Below are positions 1 to 10,037 of a stretch of DNA of 64,000 nucleotides, one piece after another. Position numbers and translations under genes: made by a program. The stretch is from positions 186,001 through 250,000 of the forward strand of contig NZ_AKWZ02000010.1 in NCBI RefSeq assembly GCF_000306235.2. Reading direction: 5' to 3'. The notes under the pieces were generated by a model that saw nothing but the letters and a program-made list of their open reading frames with translations, made no database searches and was not told the DNA's origin. Position 1 is the first letter of the stretch, and each line of letters begins with the position of its first letter. Source of the stretch: Leptospira fainei serovar Hurstbridge str. BUT 6. GTDB lineage: Bacteria > Spirochaetota > Leptospiria > Leptospirales > Leptospiraceae.

Positions 1-2
1 CG

Positions 3-236
3 GAAGAGTTTAAAATTATTTTTTTGGATTTGCAAATGCCCGGAATGGACGGATACCAGACCGCGGATGCAATTCGCTCCTTTGGAGAGTTCGGTCGGAA
101 TGTTCCCATTATCGCTGTGACCGCCAGTTCCTTTTCCGAAACATATAAGGCATGCGAGGAGCACGGGTTTACCGGATTTTTAGGTAAGCCATATAATTCC
201 GAACAACTCTATTCAATTTTAGAAAAGTTTCTTTAA
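3..236 (+). CDS. C-terminal part of a response-regulator receiver domain (5' truncated by window edge)
   Basis: The reading frame is open from the window edge, so the gene starts upstream. The visible 77 residues are the second half of a CheY-like receiver domain. The phospho-acceptor Asp lies in FLDLQMPGMDG, the conserved Thr/Ser region is IIAVTAS, and the conserved Lys is in GKPY, followed by the last helix and a stop. No output domain follows. The protein is therefore either a single-domain regulator or, more likely given how often this occurs in Leptospira, the receiver tail of a hybrid histidine kinase. A TTG inside the domain could be taken as a start but would cut the fold. Confidence in the domain is high; the whole-protein identity is unknown. 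Confidence 0.85.
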   Translation, partial: EEFKIIFLDLQMPGMDGYQTADAIRSFGEFGRNVPIIAVTASSFSETYKACEEHGFTGFLGKPYNSEQLYSILEKFL

Positions 237-278
237 GGATTGCTTGCTTGCAAGAACCAAAACGACTATCCTGGGAAT

Positions 279-1259
279 ATGGAACATCTCCGTCCATTCA
301 ACCCTCCGATTCACCTTAGGCATCCTTTCGTACAAACGATTCTCGCTTCCTTACTTCGTCAAAAAAAACCGAATCACCCGATGGATCGCGCGGCAGTACC
401 GGTAGTGCTAGACGCAGGGAAAGGAGTCAAATTACTGGGACATTATTCGAAAGCGCCGGAAAATAAAGCGCTCTTGATTTTAATTCACGGGTGGGAAGGA
501 AGTATCGATTCCAATTATATTCAAAGGACCGGAAGAAAATTCTTTGAACGAGGAATTTCGATTTTTCGATTAAATCTGCGTGATCACGGGGAAACTCATC
601 ATTTGAATCCGGAACCGTTCAACGGAAGTTTGATTCGGGAAACGTACGAAGCGGTTCGGAAAGCCGCTAAAGAATACGGGAAAAAGATACCGGTCTACGT
701 CGCTGGATTTTCGCTAGGCGGAAATTTCACTCTGAGAATCGCGAGAGAACATTCTAAAGGAAAACATCCGATACCGAATTTAAAACATTGCATCGCGGTC
801 AGCCCCGCTCTCCATCCCAAAAGTGCGACTGAAATGATGGATTCAAAACTGATTATCGGAAAATATTTTAGGGATAAGTGGAGAGCATCTCTGGCTAAAA
901 AGAACGTTCACTTTCCCGATCTCCATCCGTATCCGGAAATCATGCAGGGAAAATCAGTGATGGAAATGACCGATAGAATCGTATCAAGCACCCATCAATT
1001 CAAGACAACCGACGACTACTTTCTATCATACACCTTAGGCTCTAAAGATTTTAAAGGACTCAAAGTCGCTGTAACTATTGTTACATCGGAAGACGACCCG
1101 ATCATACGGCCGAATGAATTTCACGAACTCCCTTCCAACTCTAGACTCAAGATCCTCATCCAGAAATACGGAGGACATAACGGTTTTTATGAAAATCTGA
1201 AAGGTGATTGTTGGTATTTCAAAGTTTTGGAAACCATCTTCGACAAAAAAGCATCTTAA
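279..1259 (+). CDS. YheT-type alpha/beta-fold hydrolase
   Basis: About 326 residues, in line with the YheT/UPF0017 esterase-like family. The oxyanion region is LIHGWEGS (around residue 70), followed by the family-typical RDHGETHHLN stretch. The nucleophile elbow is GFSLGGN (Ser about 145), an acidic residue sits in SEDDP (Asp about 272-273), and the catalytic His is in GGHNGF (about 300). I chose the ATG at 279. The frame also opens at a TTG at 240, but that adds 13 residues with no family look. It follows the receiver gene closely but is probably unrelated in function. The substrate is unknown; the family includes esterases acting on acyl lipids. No signal peptide is visible, so it is probably cytoplasmic. 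Confidence 0.8.
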   Translation: MEHLRPFNPPIHLRHPFVQTILASLLRQKKPNHPMDRAAVPVVLDAGKGVKLLGHYSKAPENKALLILIHGWEGSIDSNYIQRTGRKFFERGISIFRLNLRDHGETHHLNPEPFNGSLIRETYEAVRKAAKEYGKKIPVYVAGFSLGGNFTLRIAREHSKGKHPIPNLKHCIAVSPALHPKSATEMMDSKLIIGKYFRDKWRASLAKKNVHFPDLHPYPEIMQGKSVMEMTDRIVSSTHQFKTTDDYFLSYTLGSKDFKGLKVAVTIVTSEDDPIIRPNEFHELPSNSRLKILIQKYGGHNGFYENLKGDCWYFKVLETIFDKKAS

Positions 1260-1400
1260 AACAGGTTTAGAACCCAAATTAGAATTATTGCAAAAGAACT
1301 TGCTTTTCCGCCCTTTGCGATAAATTGGAACCAGAATGCATCTCGTTCTTGAACGTAAGTTCAAAATAAGACGAACGCCTTTCGTTATAGGAGATATATC

Positions 1401-2612
1401 ATGTCCAATGCATATGTAATCGATGCCGTACGTACCCCTCGCGGTAAGGGAAAAAAAAGAGGAACTCTGGCATCCGTTCACCCTCAAGAGCTATCCGCCT
1501 CGACTCTAAACGCAATCAAAGAAAGAAACGGATTAAAGCCGGAAATCGTCGAAGAGGTAGTCTTAGGATGCGTTTCGCAAGTGGAAGACCAAGCAGCTTG
1601 CATCGCACGCTATGCGGTGATGGCTGCACAATGGCCGAATTCCGTTCCCGGTTACACGGTAAATCGTTTTTGCGGATCGGGACTCCAAGCCGTCAATAAC
1701 GTCGCGAATCATGTGCAAGCGGGAAGCATGGATGTAGCTTTGGGCGGCGGAATCGAGTCCATGAGCCGAGTCAAAATGGGCGCGGACATGGGAGACAGAG
1801 ATTTCAATGTAGGAAACGCTAATATAGCGAAACATTATAATCTAGTTCCTCAGGGGATCTCAGCCGATTTAATCGCCACAAAATATAACATTTCCAGAGA
1901 AGATGCCGATCGATTCGCCGAATCTTCTCAATTGAAAGCGGATAAGGCCATCAAAGACGGCGTATTTAAAAAATCCATAATTCCGGTTAGATTGGAAGAT
2001 GGAACCGTCGTAGATACCGACGAAAATCCCCGTATCGAGTCGGATTATGCATTCCTTTCCGGATTGGGTGCGGTATTCAAAACGATCGGAGAAAAGGAGC
2101 TTGACGCAATCGCATTACGTTCTTATCCCGAAGTTCAAAAGATCAATCACATCCATACCTTGGGCAATTCTTCCGGAATTGTAGACGGAGCGGCATCGGT
2201 GCTTATCGCCAACGATGATGGAATAAAAAAATACGGACTTAAGCCTCGAGCCAAAATCGTCGCGATGGCTTCGACCGGCGAAGATCCGACCATCATGTTG
2301 ACAGGCCCTGTATCGGCCTCCAGAAAGGCTCTTCACCTTGCAGGTTTAAGAGTGGAAGACATCGATATTTGGGAAATCAACGAGGCGTTCGCTTCTGTCG
2401 TTCTCTATACGCAACGGACTCTGGGCATCCCACTCGAAAAAATTAACGTCAATGGCGGATCCATTTCCCTAGGACATCCGCTGGGTGCGACAGGCGCGAT
2501 TTTATTGGGAACCGCATTGGATGAATTAGAAAGACGTAATCAGCGTTATGCGCTCATTACCCTCTGCATCGGCGGCGGAATGGGAATCGCTACGATCATC
2601 GAGAGAATCTAA
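1401..2612 (+). CDS. Thiolase (acetyl-CoA C-acyltransferase)
   Basis: 403 residues, full length for the thiolase family, which condenses or cleaves acyl-CoA and acetyl-CoA in fatty-acid or ketone metabolism. The acyl-accepting Cys is in NRFCGSG (about Cys91). The catalytic His is in [11 protein letters not shown] (about His359), and the second Cys is in TLCIGGGMG (about Cys389). The ATG at 1401 is preceded by TAGGAG at good spacing. The gene stands alone, with a 140 nt gap upstream and a strong hairpin directly after the stop. Motifs alone do not separate a degradative FadA type from a biosynthetic AtoB/PhaA type. The lack of a FadB partner next door leaves this open. Confidence 0.9.
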   Translation: MSNAYVIDAVRTPRGKGKKRGTLASVHPQELSASTLNAIKERNGLKPEIVEEVVLGCVSQVEDQAACIARYAVMAAQWPNSVPGYTVNRFCGSGLQAVNNVANHVQAGSMDVALGGGIESMSRVKMGADMGDRDFNVGNANIAKHYNLVPQGISADLIATKYNISREDADRFAESSQLKADKAIKDGVFKKSIIPVRLEDGTVVDTDENPRIESDYAFLSGLGAVFKTIGEKELDAIALRSYPEVQKINHIHTLGNSSGIVDGAASVLIANDDGIKKYGLKPRAKIVAMASTGEDPTIMLTGPVSASRKALHLAGLRVEDIDIWEINEAFASVVLYTQRTLGIPLEKINVNGGSISLGHPLGATGAILLGTALDELERRNQRYALITLCIGGGMGIATIIERI

Positions 2613-2622
2613 GTTTCACCCC

Positions 2623-2665
2623 AGAAAATTGCGTCATAATTCATTCGGATTCGACGCAATTTTCT
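2623..2665 (+). terminator. Long-stem inverted repeat after the thiolase gene, probable terminator
   Basis: A 13-bp perfect inverted repeat (AGAAAATTGCGTC at 2623-2635, complement at 2653-2665) flanks a 17 nt loop and is followed by a pyrimidine-rich TTCTTTCCC tract. It lies 10 nt after the thiolase stop. The stem is AT-rich at its base and the U-tract is interrupted, so termination efficiency is uncertain. Confidence 0.65.
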
Positions 2666-2703
2666 TCTTTCCCTCCTCGCCGTATCAAATATTATAATTC
2701 AGA

Positions 2704-3075
2704 ATGAACGTGTTTCGCCGAATTCGACCTCTTTTCTACGGATTCCTGCCGATCTTTCTGTTCAATTTCTCCTTCTTCTACCTTTCACAGACCCGGATTT
2801 CCGTTTCTTCCCATCCAAACGGCCAGTTCAAATCCGCTTCTACCAAATCTTCCCCGATTAAAAAAGCTCTCCGACTCTTTCAGGATGAAGAAGAGGACGA
2901 CGGCATCAATTCGGTCTGGATACCCGATTCCGCCGAATACGATTCGGAAAATACGAATTCCGAGTTTCAGTCTTTCCGAGTCCCCTCTCCGATCAAATAT
3001 GGATCGGCTGTCTACAGTTCTTATTATCTACTTTCCGAGCTCCTTTTAAATATTCCACCGCCTAGCAAAGCCTGA
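2704..3075 (+). CDS. Unknown small exported or membrane-anchored protein, first gene of the efflux cluster
   Basis: 123 residues. The N-terminus has basic residues (FRRIRP) followed by about 20 hydrophobic aromatic residues, as in an uncleaved signal anchor or signal peptide. The rest is polar, with an acidic patch (DEEEDDG) and a C-terminal PPPSKA. I recognise no domain. It precedes a TolC-like gene by 65 nt on the same strand. In that position it resembles the small periplasmic proteins (CzcI-like) that lead some metal-efflux operons, but I see no sequence similarity that proves this. No His/Met-rich or Cys metal-binding motif is obvious. The ATG at 2704 has no strong ribosome-binding site. 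Confidence 0.6.
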   Translation: MNVFRRIRPLFYGFLPIFLFNFSFFYLSQTRISVSSHPNGQFKSASTKSSPIKKALRLFQDEEEDDGINSVWIPDSAEYDSENTNSEFQSFRVPSPIKYGSAVYSSYYLLSELLLNIPPPSKA

Positions 3076-3140
3076 CATTCGAATCATATTGTCGGACTTC
3101 GTCGCAAATTTCGGACGGAGTCGTCTAGGAGCTTTATTTA

Positions 3141-4505
3141 ATGCACTCATACAAATGCGCCGTTATATTTGCGACGGCAACTTATCTTTTTTTAACGATT
3201 ACAGGTCCACGGAACGTAAATCCCTCCGTTCCAAAACTCGAATCCACTGAGGTTCTTGAACAAAATTCCCGAGAAGATATGACTTTTCTTTTAAAAAGAA
3301 AATTAAGCCTAAGAGAAGCGGAAGAATTATTCCTTAAAAATAATCTCTCTCTCATTTCTTCCAAATTCGAAATAGAAGCGAAAAAGGCCGAAATACTGCA
3401 AGCCGGATTATGGGATAACCCGAACATTGCGATCGATCAGAACGTCTACAATCCCGGGACCGGAAAATATTTCGATACGACTAAGAACGGTGAAACAGCG
3501 ATTCAAATCCAGCAGTTATTCTTGATGGCCGGCAAAAGAGACAAACGAATACGACTCGCGAAGTGGAACAAGGAAATTTCGGAACAGATATTCTACGATA
3601 CTTTACGTTCTCTTAAATTAGAACTTAGAACTACGTTCTTCCAATTGTATTTCGCAAGACAATCCGTCGAATTCTATAAAGAAAGTATACCGTCCATCAG
3701 AAAAACGATTTCCGGCGCGGAAAACGTATACCAAAATCGGAATATTCTTCTTTCCGAATTATTAAGGTTAAAATCCTTGCTATTTCGCCTCGAGAACGAT
3801 AGATCGAAAATAGCCCAGATCGTTTATGAAAAGGAAGCCGCCTTGAAGGTCCTGCTAAACGAACAAAGTACGCTCGAATACGAGATATTCCCTGAATTTA
3901 CGGAGCATGCGGATTCGGAATATTCGATCCATTCCCTGGATGCGAAAGAGATGATAAAGTCGGCAATCGAGCATCGGCCCGATCTTAAAAGTCTCGAGCT
4001 ATCCGTAAAAGCCGAACAAACCAATCTTTCTTTGCAAAAGGCGATGGTTATTCCGGATTTATCGTTGGGAGGAAGCTGGGACCGGGCCGGAAATTATATC
4101 AATAACTACTACGGATTTACGGTATCCACTTCGATACCCCTTTTTGACCGAAACCAAGGAAACATCAAATCTTCTGAAATGATACTCAATTCGAGGAAAG
4201 TCGCGTATGAGGAACAACTTTTAAAAGTGAACACGGAAGTTCGAGCAGCCTTGGAAATCGCGAGAGATAAGGAGCGATTATTAAAGAATTACAGAAATTC
4301 GTTCACGAAAGATTACAAAAGTTTGGCCGGGCTAATGATAGAAAATTACAGAAAGAAATATATCACTATATTGGAATTTGCCGATTTTTTCGAATCCTAT
4401 AGCGACAGCACTCTCAACATGATCCGACTTCAATCGGATCGCATCGAAGCTGCCGAATCTCTGAATTTTTCGATCGGAAAAACGGTTACGGAATTAGGCA
4501 AATGA
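3141..4505 (+). CDS. TolC/CzcC-family outer membrane efflux protein
   Basis: 454 residues, typical of the outer-membrane channel of tripartite RND pumps. The N-terminus has a hydrophobic export segment. The rest shows two similar halves of long amphipathic helices: LSLREAEELFLKNN opens the first half, and a second half starts near EMIKSAIEHRPDLKSLE. The DRNQGNIKS region matches the family pattern of a beta-strand entering the last helical hairpin. Start ATG 3141 follows TAGGAG with 9 nt spacing. The stop overlaps the start of the adaptor gene by 4 nt, so translation is probably coupled. It should form the exit duct for the pump encoded at 5527. Confidence 0.88.
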   Translation: MHSYKCAVIFATATYLFLTITGPRNVNPSVPKLESTEVLEQNSREDMTFLLKRKLSLREAEELFLKNNLSLISSKFEIEAKKAEILQAGLWDNPNIAIDQNVYNPGTGKYFDTTKNGETAIQIQQLFLMAGKRDKRIRLAKWNKEISEQIFYDTLRSLKLELRTTFFQLYFARQSVEFYKESIPSIRKTISGAENVYQNRNILLSELLRLKSLLFRLENDRSKIAQIVYEKEAALKVLLNEQSTLEYEIFPEFTEHADSEYSIHSLDAKEMIKSAIEHRPDLKSLELSVKAEQTNLSLQKAMVIPDLSLGGSWDRAGNYINNYYGFTVSTSIPLFDRNQGNIKSSEMILNSRKVAYEEQLLKVNTEVRAALEIARDKERLLKNYRNSFTKDYKSLAGLMIENYRKKYITILEFADFFESYSDSTLNMIRLQSDRIEAAESLNFSIGKTVTELGK

Positions 4506-5524
4506 CGACCTATATATATAAAATATATTCTGAATTTATAAATAATAAAAATAGAATTCTTTTTATCTCACTGATTTCTTTTTTTGGTATCGGCTACTAC
4601 TGCTTTCCGGATAAAAAAGGAAAGGATATTTGGCGACAGGAACAAAATCGAGCCCCCAAAATATCGGAGAAAGGGAATCTGATTTCTTTTCCGACCGATT
4701 ATTCGGGCTTATCTAGATTTTCGTATATTACCGTCGGGACCGGGAACGCGTCCTTTTCAGTCATCGCCCCTGCAAGAGTCGTCGCCAGCATCAAAACGTC
4801 CGTTAACTCGGGAGAAAAGATCGTTCTTTTCGATTCCCCGGAGAATACGCAGCTTTTCTCGGAGTACAAAAGAAACAGAGCGACGGTAATCAAAGGACTC
4901 AAGGATCTCCTAAGAGTACGGGATATGTACGCAAATCAGGCCGCTACCGGTCGGGACGTGACTGAAGCGGAGTCGAACTTTGCAGTTACAAAAGCGGAAG
5001 CGGACGAGTCGGAATCAAAGCTAAGAACGATCGGCCTAAATCCGAAAGAGCTAGATAACGTAAAGGGGCCCGCTCTTTGGTTAATATGCGATGTTCCGGA
5101 ATCTCAGTTAAGCGAAGTGCAAAAAGGAGAAGAGGTTCGAATTCAATTTTCCTCCTTCCCCGGTAAAATTTTTATCGGACATGCGGAGGCGATAGGCGAT
5201 GCGATCGATCCCGTTTTAAGAACCGTAAAAGTAAGGGTAACGATTAAGAATCCCAAAGAAAAGATTCTCCCCGGTATGTATGCAAAAGTGGATTTCGGCG
5301 ATCCTCACACTTCCGTCATTTTGCTCCCCAACAAAGCGATTCTTACGGTAGATGAAAAACATTATGTTTTTATAAAGGAAGGAACGGGATCGTTTCGTCG
5401 ACGCCAAGTCGTATTAGGGACGTCGGGAGAAAACAGTACGATCGTAACGGACGGTCTTTCAGTCGGTGAAACGATTTTGATCGATGGTGTAATTTTACTG
5501 AAAGGGTTAAGCTTCGGGTTTTAA
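4502..5524 (+). CDS. RND efflux periplasmic adaptor subunit (HlyD/CzcB-like)
   Basis: 340 residues. An N-terminal membrane anchor (hydrophobic ILFISLISFFGIGYYCF) is followed by a barrel-sandwich region (VIAPARVVASIKTSVNSGEK), a short helical hairpin, and a beta-barrel with family-like VRIQFSSFPGKIF and a GDAIDPVLRTVKVRV segment. A membrane-proximal domain with ILPGMYAKVDF closes it. This is the membrane-fusion subunit linking the TolC-like protein and the pump. The ATG overlaps the upstream stop (ATGA), and the pump gene starts 2 nt after its own stop, giving a compact three-gene unit. Confidence 0.88.
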   Translation: MTTYIYKIYSEFINNKNRILFISLISFFGIGYYCFPDKKGKDIWRQEQNRAPKISEKGNLISFPTDYSGLSRFSYITVGTGNASFSVIAPARVVASIKTSVNSGEKIVLFDSPENTQLFSEYKRNRATVIKGLKDLLRVRDMYANQAATGRDVTEAESNFAVTKAEADESESKLRTIGLNPKELDNVKGPALWLICDVPESQLSEVQKGEEVRIQFSSFPGKIFIGHAEAIGDAIDPVLRTVKVRVTIKNPKEKILPGMYAKVDFGDPHTSVILLPNKAILTVDEKHYVFIKEGTGSFRRRQVVLGTSGENSTIVTDGLSVGETILIDGVILLKGLSFGF

Positions 5525-5526
5525 AT

Positions 5527-8500
5527 ATGATTGAACGACTCATCGATGCATCCTTAAAAAATAGGATCCCCACACTCACACTGGCTATCGCGATCATCTG
5601 CTTCGGAATTTGGTCCTGGATTACCCTTAAGAAAGAAGCTTATCCTGACGTGGGAGATACTCAAGTTACCGTAATAGCGCTTCTCCCCGGGAAAGCGGCT
5701 TTAGAAGTCGAACGAAGAATCACGTTGCCTTTGGAAAGAGGATTAAATTCGGTTCCTTACGTTTTAACTCGTCGATCCAAAACGATTTTCGGACTTAGCG
5801 TGCTTCAATACGTTTTCGAAGAAGGAGTCAGCGATTTTGTCGCAAGACAGCTACTTTTGGAGAGACTGCAAGCCATCGAACTTCCTGCGGAGGCCAACGT
5901 TTCTCTTGCGCCTCTTACCGGGCCAGTCGGCGAAATTTATCGGTATACGATAGAGGCTTCGGAAAATTGGACGCCGATGGATTTGAGAACCTTGCAGGAT
6001 TGGGTGGTCGTTCCTGCTTTACGACAAACTCCGGGAGTGGCGGATATTCTGAACTTTGGAGGCTTAGAAAAGCAATATCATATCATCACTTCTCCGAATC
6101 GGTTATTGCGTTACGATTTGAGCCTGCCGGATCTGCTTGATGCGATTCGATCCAATAACAGGAATACGGGAGGAAACGTACTTACTAGAGGTGATCAAGG
6201 TTTCATCGTCCGGGGATTGGGCGCGATACAAACAAAAGAAGATATTCAGAATATAGTGGTAACCGCAGTTTCAGGAACTCCGATTTACGTCGAAAACTTG
6301 GCGTCCGTGGAAGAATATCCGAGACGGCCGGATGGAATTTTCAATTACGCCCTTCGCAATCCCGTAACGGGTGAACTAAGAACAAGAGATTCCGGAATCC
6401 AAGGAATCATTGCTATGCGTCGCGGAGAGAATCCGTCGGAGATAATCGAAAGGGTTTACGAAAAAATCCGATATATCAACGCCAATCTGCTTCCGCAAGG
6501 CGTGAGATTGATTCCGACCTACGACAGGACCGAATTGGTGGACTATACCGTACAAACCGTTCGAAGTACGTTATTCGAGGGAGTAAGTATCGTAATACTC
6601 GTCCTCATATTCTTTCTAGGAAACGTACGGACGGCCGTCGTGGTCGCAAGCATGATACCGGTCTCGCTACTCTTCGCTTTTATCATGATGAAACTAACCG
6701 GAATCCCCGCCAATCTACTATCCCTGGGCGCGATCGATTTCGGTATCATCGTCGACGGCGCGGTTGTAATGGTGGAAAATATCTATCGGAGATATTCACA
6801 TGCTAAACGATCGTCCGAAGCCGGGATCGGATTCTCGGAATTATTAAGTATTACTCGTTCGTCCACAATCGAAGTCGGACGGGAAATTTTCGTTTCCATC
6901 ACGATCATCATCTTCGCTTATCTCCCGATTTTCACTTTTCAAAGAGTGGAAGGGAAACTATTCTCTCCCATGGCCTTTACCTTGTCGTTTGCGATCATCG
7001 GGAGCCTTTTGTTCACTCTTACACTGATTCCGGTGTTGATGTGTTTATTCTACAGGGTTAAAATGGAATCCCCATATTCTAAGAAAATGGAATGGAACAA
7101 TCCGATATTAGATTGGATAAAATCCGTTTATCATTCCTTGCTCTCTCGACTATTGCGTTCCTCCGAAAAAGTCGTGATTTATTCCTTATCTGTCGCTCTG
7201 ATCATAAGTACATTCGGATATTATAAATTAGGAACGGAATTTTTGCCGGATTTGGACGAGGGGTCGATCAATATACGCTGTTTCTTTCCGGTCGGAATAA
7301 ATCTTAAAAGTTCGGAACAATATCTTCCGGTAATTAGGGAATCGATACTGAAACAGGAACAGGTCGTGTCGGTCTTAAGTCAGCTCGGACGAAACGATGA
7401 AGGAACCGATCCCTACGGGCCGAATCGATTGGAAATTCTAGTCGGATTAAAAAATTACGACTTATGGCGGGAAAGGATAACAAAAAAGGAACTCCTTCAA
7501 AAATTGAAAGCCGGCCTGCAAGAAGACCTTCCTGGAGTTCAATTCGTATTCTCTCAACCGATCCTGGATAATGTGACTGAAGCCGTGACGGGTAGTGTCT
7601 CCGATTTGGCGATACTTGTAAACGGAGAAGATTTGGGCCTTCTCAGAAATCATGCAAAAAAAATACTAGAAATCGTTCGAGACATTCCCGGCGCAACCGA
7701 ATCCGGGTTCGAGCAGGAGTCGGACCAGGCACAATTGACTGTTACTATCGACAGAAAAAAGTCGGCTCGTTTTGGAATCAACGCATCAAACATACTTGAT
7801 ACGTTAGAAGCCGCGATCGGGGGAAGCGAAGTCGGAACATTATACGAAGGTTCGAAGAGATTCGACATCATGGTTCGGTATTCCACGGATTTCCGCTCCT
7901 CTCTAGAATCGGTCAAAAACCTTTTAGTAACCTCTCCTACGGGAGGAAGAATACCGTTAAGCGAATTGGCTTCTATCGAGCTAAAAGACGGGCCTACTAT
8001 CATCCAAAGACAGGATGGAAAGCGACAGATTTCCATTCGAACAAATATTCGCGGGCGGGATCAGGGAGGATTTGTTGAAGAAGCTAAGAATAAGGTGGAG
8101 AAATCAATTCCTCTCCCGGAAGGAATCAGCATTCGATGGGGCGGGCAATTCGAAAATCTAACCAGAGCAGTATCTAGATTGCGAATCGTAATCCCTGCGA
8201 CGCTTCTCGGAATTTTCTGCATATTGCTAGGAATATTCCGAAAGCCACGTTATGCTCTATTGGCTATGTCCGGAGTTCCTCTTTCTATTGCGGGAGGGAT
8301 CTTAGCTTTGTTAATAAGGGGCGTCAATTTCTCGGTCTCCGCAGGAGTAGGCTTCGTTTCCCTTTTCGGCATCGCCACCATGACCTGCGTTCTATTCGTA
8401 ACTCGCATGATTCAACTGCAAAAGGAAGATCAAACGAAGACGCTTAGATCGTCCGTGTTAACGGCAGCCGATCTACAATTTACACCGCGAATAATGACGA

Positions 8501-8673
8501 TTCTTTTAGCTTTACTAGGGTTATTGCCTGCCGCAATTGCATCAGGAATAGGATCGGACGTACAGAGACCGTTGGCAACGGTGGTAGTCGGGGGCTTAAC
8601 GGCGGAATTATTTTCGCTCTTTTTCATCCCCTCCCTTTTTTATCTTATCAATCGGAAACATATCCAAGAGTAG
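5527..8673 (+). CDS. CzcA/CusA-type heavy-metal efflux RND permease
   Basis: 1048 residues, the expected size for an HME-RND inner-membrane proton antiporter. TM1 lies in residues 13-35, and the TM4 signature DFGIIVDGAVVMVEN carries Asp404, Asp410 and Glu417. That D/D/E pattern is known for the divalent-cation (Zn/Co/Cd/Ni) subgroup rather than the Cu/Ag subgroup. Two large periplasmic loops and a second set of six TM segments (from about residue 890) complete the fold. With the adaptor and TolC-like genes it forms a full tripartite pump. The ion is inferred from the TM4 motif only. No metal-responsive regulator is adjacent. Confidence 0.92.
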   Translation: MIERLIDASLKNRIPTLTLAIAIICFGIWSWITLKKEAYPDVGDTQVTVIALLPGKAALEVERRITLPLERGLNSVPYVLTRRSKTIFGLSVLQYVFEEGVSDFVARQLLLERLQAIELPAEANVSLAPLTGPVGEIYRYTIEASENWTPMDLRTLQDWVVVPALRQTPGVADILNFGGLEKQYHIITSPNRLLRYDLSLPDLLDAIRSNNRNTGGNVLTRGDQGFIVRGLGAIQTKEDIQNIVVTAVSGTPIYVENLASVEEYPRRPDGIFNYALRNPVTGELRTRDSGIQGIIAMRRGENPSEIIERVYEKIRYINANLLPQGVRLIPTYDRTELVDYTVQTVRSTLFEGVSIVILVLIFFLGNVRTAVVVASMIPVSLLFAFIMMKLTGIPANLLSLGAIDFGIIVDGAVVMVENIYRRYSHAKRSSEAGIGFSELLSITRSSTIEVGREIFVSITIIIFAYLPIFTFQRVEGKLFSPMAFTLSFAIIGSLLFTLTLIPVLMCLFYRVKMESPYSKKMEWNNPILDWIKSVYHSLLSRLLRSSEKVVIYSLSVALIISTFGYYKLGTEFLPDLDEGSINIRCFFPVGINLKSSEQYLPVIRESILKQEQVVSVLSQLGRNDEGTDPYGPNRLEILVGLKNYDLWRERITKKELLQKLKAGLQEDLPGVQFVFSQPILDNVTEAVTGSVSDLAILVNGEDLGLLRNHAKKILEIVRDIPGATESGFEQESDQAQLTVTIDRKKSARFGINASNILDTLEAAIGGSEVGTLYEGSKRFDIMVRYSTDFRSSLESVKNLLVTSPTGGRIPLSELASIELKDGPTIIQRQDGKRQISIRTNIRGRDQGGFVEEAKNKVEKSIPLPEGISIRWGGQFENLTRAVSRLRIVIPATLLGIFCILLGIFRKPRYALLAMSGVPLSIAGGILALLIRGVNFSVSAGVGFVSLFGIATMTCVLFVTRMIQLQKEDQTKTLRSSVLTAADLQFTPRIMTILLALLGLLPAAIASGIGSDVQRPLATVVVGGLTAELFSLFFIPSLFYLINRKHIQE

Positions 8674-8798
8674 GACGATATTTATTATTATATAATTAAA
8701 CATGAATATTACTGAATTTTTATATTTATAAAATAACCCAAATTACCTCTTTTGAGGATCCGATCCGAATGCGACGGCTTGCCGAACATGCAAAATCC

Positions 8799-10037
8799 TC
8801 AACTGACTACAGGTAGGCGAATTGTCAGACAGATCCCTTCCTTTTTATTCTCATGTAGATTTAAGTTGATCGTTTGCAAATGAACTTTTCCGCCATGAAG
8901 CTCGACTAGTTTTTTTACGACAGACAAACCCAATCCCATTCCGAATTCCTCTTGATCGTAACGTTCATCCATGAACTTGAGTCCCCTATAGAACGGCTCG
9001 AAAACGAGATCTTCGTGAAATTCTTGAAGGTAGCCGAGGAAAGGCGGATCATTAATCACCTTCAATTGAATTTCATTTCCGATCTTCAAGACCAGCACCA
9101 TTATATTCGATTGTTCTGGAGAGTATTTAAGAGCGTTAATAAGAACTTCTCGTATAATTTTTTGAAACCAAACCTTCTTTAGGCGAAGTTTGTTTGATAG
9201 AATCTGTAGGTTATCCGATATAAGAAACTTTTGGCCTCGTAATCGAACGGAAGGTTCAATCTCATCGATTAATTCCCGTAAGCAATCTATTAGATCTCCA
9301 ACCGTTGCGGATTCCTCGACTTTCAGATTTTCCTCAAAAAGGGTCTGTGCCGACGATAAGAATCGGGTAAATTTTCCGGTGCTATCCACGGAATCCGTAA
9401 GTAGATCGAAAAGATTTGCTTTGATTTCGACGATTCCTTCGACTTCCTTATGTTTCGCTTTTGCAATTATCATCGATAGAACGCTCATCAAACTCCCGAT
9501 GCCGGTTCCTTGCATAAGCGTAATGTTAATCTGCTTTATTGCGAGGTCCATCCACGATGATGACGAATAACGATCCTTTAATGATTGCTTCCAGTCGAAT
9601 ATTTCCAGAGCTTTACGGTAAAACTCCATTTCAGCGCCGAACAAATCCTCTCCTCTGACAAGAGCATTTGACTCTCCGAAAGTAGGGGATTCAGGAGCGT
9701 CATCTATCGGTAAGAAAAGAGTGAATAATCTGCCTCCTTTAGAATTCGTAGAATCTAAAACCGAGCTAATCGATTGAAATACTTCGTACGAACCGTCTTC
9801 TCTTCGTAAACGCTTTAGAATCTCGTAATGTTTAATTTCGCCAACTTGCGCTTTTTTTAGAAACTGTTCTTCATGCTGCTTATCGACGGAATGGATCCAA
9901 TCAAAATAGCTTTCGGGCAATTCAACATTAGGATCCCGGCCCAACATCGATAGAAACGCTGGGCTAAATTCCAAAATTCTCCCGGACCAATCGGTTATAA
10001 TTGCGCCGGATGATAGTGTTTGAATGATAGGATTCAG
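8799..10037 (-). CDS. PAS-domain sensor histidine kinase, start uncertain
   Basis: The minus-strand frame encodes a PAS domain beginning at SSGAIITDWSGRILEFSPAF, then a PAC-like RREDGSYEVF segment, a helical region and a HATPase_c domain. The HATPase shows an N-box ALKYSPEQSNIMV and a G2 box GMGLGLSVVKKLVELHGG. The obvious initiators (TTG at 9974) fall inside the PAS core, so translation must begin upstream. The frame is open to a stop at 10050-10052, and GGGAGAG lies just inside it. A CTG at 10037 is the best-placed candidate and is used here. The helix before the ATPase lacks an obvious canonical H-box, so phosphotransfer ability is unclear. There is no partner regulator next door. Confidence 0.75.
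   Translation of the reverse strand: MNPIIQTLSSGAIITDWSGRILEFSPAFLSMLGRDPNVELPESYFDWIHSVDKQHEEQFLKKAQVGEIKHYEILKRLRREDGSYEVFQSISSVLDSTNSKGGRLFTLFLPIDDAPESPTFGESNALVRGEDLFGAEMEFYRKALEIFDWKQSLKDRYSSSSWMDLAIKQINITLMQGTGIGSLMSVLSMIIAKAKHKEVEGIVEIKANLFDLLTDSVDSTGKFTRFLSSAQTLFEENLKVEESATVGDLIDCLRELIDEIEPSVRLRGQKFLISDNLQILSNKLRLKKVWFQKIIREVLINALKYSPEQSNIMVLVLKIGNEIQLKVINDPPFLGYLQEFHEDLVFEPFYRGLKFMDERYDQEEFGMGLGLSVVKKLVELHGGKVHLQTINLNLHENKKEGICLTIRLPVVS

Noticed and set aside
1035..1487. 150-residue minus-strand open frame
   Set aside because: It lies opposite the ends of the hydrolase and thiolase genes, has no family motif and overlaps both strong coding regions.
7650..8036. 128-residue minus-strand open frame inside the pump gene
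   Set aside because: It is antisense to a certain RND gene, with no recognisable domain or ribosome-binding site.
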